This document shows, piece after piece, positions 1 through 8,529 of a stretch of DNA of 64,000 nt. The stretch is from Aspidapion aeneum (Eukaryota > Arthropoda > Insecta > Coleoptera > Brentidae), in the NCBI GenBank assembly GCA_963576565.1, contig OY755046.1:55283471-55347470 (forward strand). Direction: 5' to 3'. A model generated the notes under the pieces. It had not been told where the DNA came from. It was given only the letters and a program-made list of their open reading frames with translations, and made no database searches. How positions within the stretch are numbered: the first letter of the stretch is position 1; every line of letters begins with the position of its first letter. The position numbers and the translations under genes were made by a program.

Positions 1-929
1 TAGGCCCCTAATATCTAATTTATGCACGGCCCCTAAAATAACCTCTGGGATATGCTATACTTCATCCAGGAACTTTTGCGCTGTTTGCGGCTAATAAAAA
101 AACAAGTTAGATATATCGTGGTTACATGCGGATTTCTAAGCGATCTAACAAGTCTGAGAGATTGTTTTCTTACTTATAGGGCTTATAATAATAAAAATTA
201 CTGAATATTGACAATGCCAAAATATCTAAAAACAATAAAAAATACTACATACGAATTGTGAGGGCAATGTGTAAATAAAAAAAGTAACAATAAGTTGATT
301 TCATTGATGTGACTACGTTCTTTTAGTTCCTTGACCAACACTTCCTAGAAATTCAAGAATAGGGATCATGCTCTCGACTGCAACATACATTTTTAAAAAA
401 CACTTTTTTTGGGACTTCATTTATTGTTCTAATGGAAATTAATTTATCTTGTTTTTGTTTTAAAACCTACGAAATAACGACTAAAAAGAAAGTAAAACTT
501 TAGCAACGGCCTATTGTGGTAGAGAAGACTATCAGAATCGACTATCAAGAAACAATCCTAAGAAGTAGTTTAGAGGGTCGTTTTTACGAAACATCTACTA
601 TTTCCTGATACTAAATAGTAGTTAGAACTAAAAAGTAACAAATTTTGGTTGGGATCACCACATTTCTACTATAAGAAAGTAGCAAAGCCTTTAGAATATG
701 TAGCCGCTACTATAAATGTTAGTTGGGCCATCTTGTCTCGATATCTACAGTCTTATCTCGTCTCGAAGTCGCAGAAGAAGATCTCTAGACGGGACGAGAT
801 ATTAACGAGAAGCAACAAGACATTTTAGTATCATCTCGCGACTTTACTATTAAATTGATTTTAACTGACGGACCTAAATTTAAACATAAAAAATTATTTG
901 TTAAAATAACAAACCAAACTTTTTTGTAG
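1..929 (+). other. AT-rich sequence upstream of host exon, probably intron
   Basis: No open exon with splice sites, RNA gene or repeat structure is recognisable here. It ends in a pyrimidine-rich acceptor (TTTTTTGTAG, ending at 929) directly before the exon at 930. The simplest reading is that the window opens inside an intron of the host gene that ends at 1528. Earlier exons lie outside the window or are too small to see. Confidence 0.45.
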
Positions 930-1050
930 GAAAAAAGGACACCTTAATGAGCGGGCATTCTCATACTCCATAAGGCAAGAACACAGAAGTAGGAGTTATG
1001 GAAGTTTGGCCAATTTGAAATTTGCAACTCCGATACCAAATGGTCATGAT
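930..1050 (+). CDS. penultimate coding exon of an unrecognised host gene
   Basis: This 121-nt exon lies between an acceptor (TTTTTTGTAG, AG at 928-929) and a strong donor (GTAAGTT at 1051). Its first base completes a codon begun upstream; 40 open codons follow and end in phase 0. It encodes a basic, serine- and arginine-rich stretch containing HRSRSYGSLANLKFATPIP. Codon use is balanced, unlike the AT-driven chance ORFs nearby, and the frame continues exactly into the next exon. I do not recognise the protein; the composition suits a cytoplasmic C-terminal tail of a larger protein. Evidence for a real gene is the joint agreement of frame, both splice sites and a complex peptide. Confidence 0.72.
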
Positions 1051-1339
1051 GTAAGTTATTTCAAATCTTTCAATTTAGTAATGCTCTTTGTATTTGTAAG
1101 GTAAAAAAAAATCATTGTTTATTACAGTCAGTAGGACGACTTTTTGGCAGAGAAGATTTAGGCTAAATTGTAATAATACTAAGGACCTGGTGTGTGCAAA
1201 ATCTTATTTTGGTGTAAATGACTTTTTCAGGATTTTATTTTATAAAGTTTCTGTCAATCTGTCAACTGTCAAACTAAATTTCATGTATCACTTTTAGTTT
1301 AGTTTTAATAAAAAATATAAAATTGCCATATCTTTTTAG

Positions 1340-1528
1340 ATTGAAGACAGAGAAGATTTCAAAAAAGAAAGAGAAATAATGCAAATGGTGCAAGATCTGG
1401 ATTTATCAGGCGATGAGCTGGAAAGATCAGAAGTGCCCAGAAATATGTACGAACCGCGACCCCTACCCCCAGGACCTGTCATTGTCACAGGGGCACAAAT
1501 TAATGGACATAGGGGTCACAGACGATAA
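1340..1528 (+). CDS. last coding exon of the same unrecognised host gene
   Basis: After a 289-nt phase-0 intron (1051-1339, acceptor TCTTTTTAG), the frame runs for 62 codons to a TAA at 1526-1528. The first half is highly charged (EDREDFKKEREIMQMVQDLD), probably helical. The end is proline-rich (YEPRPLPPGPVIVTG) and finishes in a His/Arg-rich tail. The two exons give 102 residues of C-terminus. No canonical AATAAA lies close after the stop (an AATAAG occurs about 12 bases downstream). No homologue is claimed. Codon composition and the clean splice frame set it apart from the transposon ORFs elsewhere in the window. Confidence 0.75.
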   Translation: MEDREDFKKEREIMQMVQDLDLSGDELERSEVPRNMYEPRPLPPGPVIVTGAQINGHRGHRR

Positions 1529-1790
1529 AATATCGGGTAGAATAAGCTAAGCTATGGTTATAGTTGAAATTTTTTTGCAATTTTATGCCCTGGGAGCACT
1601 GGCGAATCCAGAGGAGGGCACCCCATCCCCATGCACTTCTAAATATAAAAAAAGCCGGGGAATCACCTCTTTTCGTTTTAATGCGGAGACTAAATACTTC
1701 TGTCGTATTTACAACATATTTTATTCAGCGGGACTGCTGTTTTTATTTTTATTGTTTAGTTGGGTATTAGTAATAATAGATCTCTTTGAA

Positions 1791-2032
1791 ATGACGCCTA
1801 TTAAAAAACTTCTTAGTTTACGCGAAAAAATGGAAGTTGTTAACGTTTCGGAGAAGGAACATCTATCAGCACGAAAGATCGCTGAAAAATTTAATATCGC
1901 AAAAACTCAAGCAGCGGAAATTATTAATAAATATGGATTAAAATTTCGCAGTTCTCTCTCATAAGCGGACACCTCCAATAAGCGGACAAAATCGATGAAA
2001 CCTTAAGTGTCCGCTTATAGGAGGTTTCACTG
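1791..2032 (+). mobile_element. pogo/Tigger-family remnant: N-terminal HTH of transposase plus 3' terminal repeat
   Basis: An open stretch 1791-1964 encodes about 57 residues resembling the CENP-B/psq-type N-terminal helix-turn-helix of pogo/Tigger transposases (LSLREKMEVVNVSEKEHLS, then ARKIAEKFNIAKTQAAEII). It is followed directly by a terminus whose reverse complement begins CAGTGAAACCTCCTATAAGC and is bordered by TA (2033-2034), as pogo elements are. GTCCGCTTAT-type motifs are repeated three times inside the end. The catalytic DDE domain is absent and no matching 5' TIR was found upstream, so this is a deleted copy sitting just downstream of the host gene. Confidence 0.6.
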
Positions 2033-2461
2033 TATTTAAATTTGTCTACAAAATCCACTTGATTTTTTAATATCCATTCGATGCTAAATTTCACAGTTTA
2101 GACCTATCAAAAACCGCAATGAAAAAATATTTGGGATTGCCAAGAAATTCTGGATCTGCCACTGCCTGTGAGACTATTCTTTAAATAAATTTGTATATAA
2201 ATATCATATAATTTTTAATGAGATTTGTTTTTTAATTTATTTGAAAAATAAGGCGCTGATTTATATATTTTTGAAATTTACCTGTAGTAGTAACTACATT
2301 TTTAGTAGGTTAGGTACAATGTTATCGGTTATAAACTCACTCCTGATTTGGAGAGCACTACTGGGAAAGGAGCCAAGCGCCAAAACCTAAATTTTGCATT
2401 ATAAGTGCCAAGCGCCTTTAATCAAATATATTTAGATGCTGGTAAAAGCTCCAGGCGACAC

Positions 2462-2518
2462 ATAGGGTCTCTGCATCCTGAATGCCTGGCGTAGGCTTCC
2501 AGGATGCAGTGACCCTAG
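2462..2518. repeat. 57-nt hairpin, family shared with 28089-28145
   Basis: Two 19-nt arms (2462-2480 and 2500-2518) pair at 17 of 19 positions around a 19-nt loop. The right arm contains GATGCAGTGACCCTAG, the same stem as the hairpin at 28089-28145. Direct copies of GGCGACACA lie just outside both arms. It could be a tiny foldback or MITE remnant, or a structured RNA element; sequence alone does not decide. Confidence 0.6.
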
Positions 2519-2680
2519 GCGACACAAGCACTCTAGCTCCCTCTGTTGACTATCGAACCAAACGACAAACCGACAAAACGGTTTCGTGACTTTTATTTAA
2601 ACAGATCCAACCGCATTTATAAAGTGCCGTTCACCGTTAACGTTGACAGTTCATAGTTTGTAAACGGCATTGCAGCATTT

Positions 2681-2915
2681 CGTCACCCTTATTCTGAAAC
2701 GACGTAAACCACAAAAAAATGAAAATTCATATTTTTGAGTCAAAGGTTACCAAAGATCCTAAATAATAAATCCTCTGAACCAAAAAAATATATAAAACGG
2801 TCATTCCCGCGATTTTTTATAAGTCGCATAATGCTTACGCTATGTAATTTGCTTTTCTTTTTCCTGTAAAATTTTGTTGAGTTGGTTTGGATTACGTTTC
2901 AGAATTAGGGTGACG
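2681..2915. mobile_element. 235-bp MITE with about 20-bp terminal inverted repeats
   Basis: The left end begins CGTCACCCTTATTCTGAAAC and the reverse complement of the right end begins CGTCACCCTAATTCTGAAAC, one mismatch in 20. ATTT is present immediately outside each end and may be the target duplication. The interior is AT-rich with no coding potential. Superfamily not assigned. Confidence 0.65.
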
Positions 2916-4023
2916 ATTTATAGGCTACCGTTCGGTAATAATAACCTCAAAAATTAATTTTTTTGACGGTTTTTTTATTTTAAATGGAATCTCTAATGTA
3001 TTCTGAATGATTTTGTCATTAGGAAAAAAAATCAGAATGAAAATGAAAATAAAAGAAGAAACCAACTTAAGTATGACGCACGTGGCCGACTACGATTCTC
3101 TAAAGGCGAAAGATAAAGATGAATTATCTCTATCTGTGCGTATGGCAAAGCCGAACTTTAGTCCAACTTTAGCCCAACGGCAAAGTAAAAATAAAAATAT
3201 ATTATAATTATATATTATATAATTATTTATATTATTTTTAACTTTTTTGATGATCAAATCTTGAAAAAATTACATTATTAGGTACTTACAAATCTTAAAA
3301 TTAAAAAAAAGATTTGTTTTAAATGTAATTATCAAGCTTTAATTATCAAAGAAGTATTCATTATTCAAAAATAAAACGAAATATACAGGGTGTTCCGTTT
3401 AAAAAATAATATTTTAGTCACATAAAAGCTAGTTTTAAAAACGTTTTTAAAATGTCCATTTCGGAGCTGGAGGACGTTTTAAAAACGTACGTCTAGATCT
3501 CTCAGGGTGCGATAGGAGTCCCCGGAAGGTCCCTGGAACGTCTTTGTGGGTCTTTATTTTATTACGTTTTTCAAACGTTTGTCAAATTAAATTTTTTATA
3601 CCTTCTGCAAAATTTGGGACGTTTATTTAAACGTTTCAGTGACAGTCGAAAACATTTTAAAGTGTTTCGAGGACGTACAAAAAACGTTCCAGTGACATCT
3701 AAAAAACGTTTTATGGGACGTTTAAAAACCGTTTCAGAGGACGTTTAATAAGTTTTCAGGGGACTCTTAAAAAACGTTCAGGTGACGTTTAAAAACGCTC
3801 CAGAGACCCCATAAAATCAGGGCCTAAAATTTTACTCCTCTCCAATTTGAGTGTTACGGTAAAAAAGTTTTAAAAACGTCCTTAATTACACTTTTTTAAA
3901 ACATCATTTTGGGACGTTTTAAATCATACTTTTTAGTTACTTATGGGTTAAGGCCCAAAGGGACCTAAAAAGTACGTTTTGAAAACGTGCTGACTTGAGC
4001 GTTTTTAAAACTTTCTTTTAAGG

Positions 4024-4342
4024 CAAGCGCGGATCTGGGTGAATATTTAGGGGGGAAAAATAGTCGACAAAAAATTATGTGTAATATAATTTTTTTAGTG
4101 ATGCCCGCGAGACTCTCGTGAGAGTCTCGTTTAGATGGTCTGGACCATGCGAGACTACGAGACTCTCGCGGGTCTCGCATGCGAGACTCTCAAAAACGAG
4201 ACTCTCGCGGGAATCACAATTTTTTTTTTTTGGGGGGGGTAATTCGCCAATTTTCCCTTTAATCAATAACAAAAGTGCATATTTTTGGTTCTAGGGGGGG
4301 GGGGGTACTTACCACGTTACCCCCCCCTCAAATCCGCGCTTG
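4024..4342. mobile_element. hAT-type MITE with perfect 8-bp TSD, copy 1 (carries nested insert)
   Basis: Ends are CAAGCGCGGATCTGGG and, in reverse complement, CAAGCGCGGATTTGAGG. TTTTAAGG flanks both sides perfectly (4016-4023 and 4343-4350), the 8-bp duplication expected of hAT elements. The same family lies at 6009-6188. Inside are runs of G/C (AGGGGGG... and CCCCCCC...) next to each end. It is about 140 bp longer than the second copy, mostly because of the palindromic insert at 4096-4217. Confidence 0.85.
4096..4217. mobile_element. nested palindromic insert of GAGACTCTCG repeats
   Basis: This block is missing from the sister MITE at 6009-6188. It starts GTGATGCCCGCGAGAC (4098) and its right end in reverse complement is GTGATTCCCGCGAGAG. 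AATTTTTT borders it on both sides (4088-4095 and 4218-4225), although the T-run makes the duplication ambiguous. The interior is almost entirely GAGACTCTCG and its complement, so the strand can fold repeatedly on itself. Best read as a second non-autonomous transposon inside the first. Confidence 0.6.
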
Positions 4343-4650
4343 TTTTAAGGACGTTATATAACGTACTTTTTAGGTATCTACCCAAATGTAGGGGCCCTGA
4401 GGGATCTTAAAAGTACGTTTTAAAAACGTCCTGTTTGGCGATTTTTTAAAAACATCCCTTTTAGTCGGTTTTAAACATGTACGTTTTAGCTAAGGGAATC
4501 TCGAGACCTATTAAGAGTTTAAAACTATGTTTCAAAAACCTCCAAAATGAACGTCTTTTAATCGACCCATTTTGGACGTTTTTAAAACGTACTTTTTAGG
4601 TAAGGGGACGTTGAGACCTAAAGGGCCCTAAAAAGTACGTTCCTGTTATG

Positions 4651-5490
4651 TCGATGTTACTAGGATAGGAGGTTATATATGTCATATTTGACAGGTAAAT
4701 GAGCTAAATAAACTAAGAAAGGTTCTTTTTTTAACCCTTTTTGGTCCAAGGTTTTACAAGTATTACCAAAAACATTTTTAAGGTGTAAAGTAATAATCGA
4801 TCACACTGTACCTGTTATGAAAAAGAACTACCCTTTTTATTATTATTATTATTGTGTGCTAATCCTTTTTTATTAAAATATTTTAAATTTTTATTTAATA
4901 ACAATAAATGACTGTAGTTTTAATAAAATCAATTAATGAGTTTACTCACTCAAATTATTTTATAATCTTTATTTGTAATCTGACTTAAATTTTATTAGAT
5001 TTATTATTAAACCATATTGATATTGAATTAAAAAAAAATATCTAGGTAATAGTATATAATTTAATTATTGTATAGAAGAATATACATATTTTAAAATGTT
5101 GATATTAAATGTATTGATTTCTAACTTAATAAAAATGTGCTCAAGATAATATTGTTATTAAAAATTGAGTAAATATTATATAACTTTTTTTATGTTTGGT
5201 GTTTTTTCCATAAATAGATTTATTTAGTTACTTTTCAAAAAATATTTGATAGTGCCATTTTTATAAAAAAATTATTGCAAAATTTTTATAAATTAGGGAT
5301 GTGCCTAATACAAAATTTCATTTTATTCTATTTGGATAAGTGGTTATTTAAATAAAGTTGTAAATATTTCAGTTTAGATTTTAAAGGTCCGTAGATTTAG
5401 ATACATAATTATAAAAAATATGATGTTATATAATAAATGTATAGGTTCTTACTAATTAATGTTTTATAATGTTTTATTTAAAAACCAAAC
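4651..5490. other. AT-rich intergenic sequence, nothing recognised
   Basis: Very AT-rich with a short TTA repeat near 4838. No exon, terminal repeat or RNA structure is supported. Confidence 0.5.
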
Positions 5491-5499
5491 AAGCATTAC

Positions 5500-5990
5500 A
5501 AAAAGCTGTACACCCACGGGGGTCCAAGATCCAATGGACACCTATTAAGTGTTGACAGTTAACTGTTTCGTCCTTAAGGGACTCTTCAGAACACTGCATG
5601 GTCAATGTGACCCTTCTTCAAGACTATAGAGACGGTATATAAATCTCATCTTACGATATTGGTAAGAGAAATGAAAAATAATTCCTGCGATACCGTATGC
5701 TTTCATGCAAGTGGTGCATCTACCAAGTACAAAAAAACTACCAAAGTAAAAACAAAAGGCGGGCAGATAAAACGAAAAACAGTACCCATGACCGTGACTT
5801 AATTTGTCCCTTAGGTCGGGTCAATGCATATTGCATTTTTGCCGCCTTCGCGACATTTTATCTCGAGTCAGCGGAATGTAAGCCAAAAATACTACAAACG
5901 GAAATTTTAGTACCCTTGAATAAAGAAAACAATAACAACTCTTGTTTTCTTTATTCACGGGTACTAAACTTTACATGTGTCTTATTTTAA
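5500..5990 (-). repeat. dispersed repeat family (ACAGTTAACTGT family), rearranged copy
   Basis: The block 5510-5620 matches, on the minus strand, the copies at 19160-19285 and 55800-55915. Shared landmarks are GCAGTGTTCTGARGAGTCCC, GGACGAAACAGTTAACTGTC and GATCTTGGACCCCCGTG. The companion segment TTCACGGGTACTAAA lies at 5955 in the opposite orientation, so this copy is rearranged. A hairpin with 23-nt arms starting GTACCCTTGAATAAAGAAAA and ending in CTTTATTCACGGGTAC spans 5909-5964. No protein is supported. Confidence 0.6.
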
Positions 5991-6008
5991 GTTTTATCAA
6001 CGTTACTA

Positions 6009-6188
6009 CAAGCGCGGATCTGGGTTAAAATGTAGGGGGGGGGAGTAATAGTCGACGAAATTTTTTTTGCAATATAATTTTTTTTGTAGGGGGGTAATTC
6101 TTCTGTTTTCCATGTAATTATTAGGAAAAAGTGCTTATTTTTTGTCTAGGGGGGTAATTAGCCCGTTCCCCCCTCAAATCCGCGCTTG
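6009..6188. mobile_element. hAT-type MITE with perfect 8-bp TSD, copy 2
   Basis: The ends CAAGCGCGGATCTGGG and (reverse complement) CAAGCGCGGATTTGAGG match the MITE at 4024-4342. The 8-bp direct repeat CGTTACTA flanks it exactly at 6001-6008 and 6189-6196. At 180 bp it appears to be the uninterrupted form of the family. No coding content, so it must be moved by a hAT transposase encoded elsewhere. Confidence 0.88.
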
Positions 6189-6537
6189 CGTTACTACCCC
6201 AACTACAGGCCTTTCCTCCAACCTTTGGTCGTCCTGGGAAAAATCGCTAATGGACGACCCATTCCAGTAAAAAACTATAAGTATAGGTTTCTAAAAAAAA
6301 AACGGCACATAATTTTATGCTTTACCAGTTTGACATGGCGCCAGTTTAAGGACTGGAAAAACTAAATTATTTGTCCTCAATAAACAGGATGGTACAATCT
6401 ATGGTATAATAATCCGTTTCACATCTAGAAAAACAGATGGATTTATTACGAAAGCTGTATACTTTCCGTGCCAAATTCGTGTTATCCCTTACAAAGGAAT
6501 AAAAATTCAAAGATGGCGAGTAGGTATGCACCACCTA

Positions 6538-6685
6538 CAGTGGCGCACCTAGGAATATGTATGGGGGGGGGGGGGGGCGATTCCACTTTTTATTCATGAA
6601 ATATGTGGAAAACATCTAAAAAAATCTTAGCTTTAAGAGGGCCCGGGGCCCAAGGCCGCTCCCCCCCTGGGTGCGCCCATGCCAC
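6538..6685. mobile_element. degenerate TIR element with G- and C-runs
   Basis: The left side reads AGTGGCGCACCTAGG followed by a long G run. The right side in reverse complement reads GTGGCATGGGCGCACCCAGG after a C run. This looks like a decayed hAT-like MITE, but no matching 8-bp flanking repeat is present. Confidence 0.45.
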
Positions 6686-6689
6686 ATAA

Positions 6690-6985
6690 AAAGATGCATT
6701 GTTATCAAGCAATCTTAAATTTATTTCCTTAAAATTTTTAATTGCCAATTAAAGCCAAAAATTTTATTTTGATTCTCCGTATCATAACTTTTGAGATAAC
6801 TTTTTGACAGTTATCAGCTGGTTACCATAACAATTAGCATAGGCCAACAAAAACAAGTAAAAAGTTGTCTCAAAAATAATGATATGAACTGTACATACGG
6901 AACGCAACACGGGGCCACTCCCAATCCTAATTTGTAGCATCCCATACTTAATATTCTATTCAATAGCACATTATAAAATAAAAAA
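6690..6985. other. AT-rich intergenic sequence, nothing recognised
   Basis: No exon, terminal repeat or RNA gene is visible. The A-run at its end serves as the Pol III termination tract of the neighbouring tRNA on the minus strand. Confidence 0.5.
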
Positions 6986-6989
6986 ATTC

Positions 6990-7061
6990 GGGCTCAACCG
7001 GGATTTGAACCCGGGACCTCTCGCACCCAAAGCGAGAATCATACCCCTAGACCATTGAGCC
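6990..7061 (-). tRNA. tRNA-Pro (anticodon UGG)
   Basis: The minus strand folds into a canonical 72-nt tRNA. The acceptor stem is GGCTCAA paired with TTGAGCC, with discriminator C. The A-box region is TGGTCTAGGGG, the anticodon loop is CTTTGGGTG giving UGG (proline), and the B box is GGTTCAAATCC. There is no intron. A run of six or more T on the minus strand just past the 3' end (plus-strand A run at 6981-6986) is a Pol III terminator. All stems pair, so I see it as functional and not a tRNA-derived SINE. It is the clearest intact RNA gene here. Confidence 0.96.
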
Positions 7062-7069
7062 GCATGCTG

Positions 7070-7830
7070 ATACTTTTTACAAACCGATACACAAATCCTG
7101 CAAGCGATCTGCAGCGCCAAGCAAGTGTGATTGCGCAGTTCCTAGATGAGAATTCGTTCTCTGAATCTATTTGCTCCCAGCGAAGTTAAGCATTTGACCC
7201 GTAGGTGCATTATTAAAGTCTAAATCACGTGATATATAACATCCGACGCATATAAAACTGAAAACAATTTAAGAATAATTTATAATAGCAAGTCAAAATA
7301 GTATGAGTCAAAAGTCACTTTACAATTTTAAATCTGAAAAACTTTTTTATTAAAAAAGATAGGTATTACCAAAAAACTTTTGGTATTATAAGCTATATTT
7401 ATTGTAGATTTGTTTGCAAAGAGATAGAAAATTATGTCCTTTAAATAACAGTAATTTTTTTTCTTTATAGTGATGAGCTCTTTACAATGTTTATTGTCTG
7501 TTTAATCGAAGAATTTTTCGCTGGATATTTAGCCCAGTCATATTAGGAATTCACCTGGAAAAAATAGGTGCAAGCTGGATTTTTGTACATTAATTCTATA
7601 TTCTCCGCCAAAATCGTCATTGAGTTTCGCTAAATATAAGGCATCAAAATGTTCTAAAAATCAGTTTTTTTCGATTTTCTCGAAACTAATAACTTTTTCA
7701 AAAAAAGTCAGAGGAGAAAAATACGCAAAATCATTCGGTCTATACTACAGAATTAAGGAAAAAACCCAACCTAGGATTTAAATAAATATATTAAAAAAAA
7801 ATTATTTTTTTTAATTATTTTTTTTCTTAT
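7070..7830. other. intergenic sequence, nothing recognised
   Basis: AT-rich DNA without a convincing exon, terminal repeat or structured RNA. Confidence 0.5.
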
Positions 7831-7841
7831 TTTGTAGGGAA

Positions 7842-8315
7842 TAGGGTATCCAGTCCCGGGTTTTCCTTAAAAAAGTGGTCCCGGGACTCAGTGAAGGTCC
7901 CGGGACCTCAACTTGGTCCCGAAACCGCTAAATTATACCAGACACATGCATAATAAGCGTGACGCAGCTCCATCTATTGCATAAACGCGAAAGGATCGCA
8001 AAAGCTGTTTAAATCTTTCTTTAATTTCAGTGAAAATGATGAGTTCTTAAATGCACTCGTGGCACTTAAATCTCACTTTGGACAAAAGTAATGTTTCCCT
8101 ATACTTACTTTTTTATTTGCTACATTTATCAATTTGTTTTTATGTTAACCATTTACCAATATTAATAAACCTGTGTTCTGTTCTGTGTTAAATTAATTTA
8201 ATTACTTTTATTTTAGTTTCGAGACCAGTCCCGGAACTAATCCCGGGACCTGAAATTTGGTCCCGAAGTCCCGAAGTCCCGAAAACATATTTGGTCCCGG
8301 GACTTGGATACCCTA
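7842..8315. mobile_element. hAT MITE with GTCCCGGGAC subterminal repeats and 8-bp TSD
   Basis: The ends are TAGGGTATCCAGTCCCGGG and, in reverse complement, TAGGGTATCCAAGTCCCGGG, one indel apart. GTAGGGAA flanks both sides perfectly (7834-7841 and 8316-8323). Several palindromic GGTCCCGGGACC-like motifs crowd both ends, as expected of subterminal transposase-binding sites. The 474-bp body is AT-rich with no transposase I can support. The GC-rich ends contrast sharply with the surroundings. Confidence 0.9.
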
Positions 8316-8529
8316 GTAGGGAACTTATTTTAAAATGTTAATACTTTATCATATTAAGCTTGGTTTTTTTTAAAGCAAACAACTTTAAGAAAAGGGTCCA
8401 CCAATGACATTTTGAAAATGTAATTTTAATAGAATTAGGAACTGTACGAGAATATTAAAAATATTCAACTTCTGGTTAAAAGTTTAGGTTAAAACCCCTT
8501 TGTCCCATCAAAGTTTAGTGAAACACTAA

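Larger units (their letters stand above)
3430..4650. repeat. degenerate minisatellite built on GGGACGTTTAAAAACGT
   Basis: Variants of a roughly 25-30 bp motif (GGACGTTTTAAAAACGT, often followed by TCAGRG) recur on both strands across this stretch, interrupted by the hAT MITE at 4024-4342. The motif core ACGTTTTAAAACGT is itself palindromic. Copies are too diverged to define a fixed period by eye. No gene is supported here. Confidence 0.5.

Noticed and set aside
5697..5990. 97-codon frame near the ACAGTTAACTGT repeat
   Set aside because: It overlaps a rearranged dispersed repeat and its terminal hairpin; no domain or conservation across the other copies.
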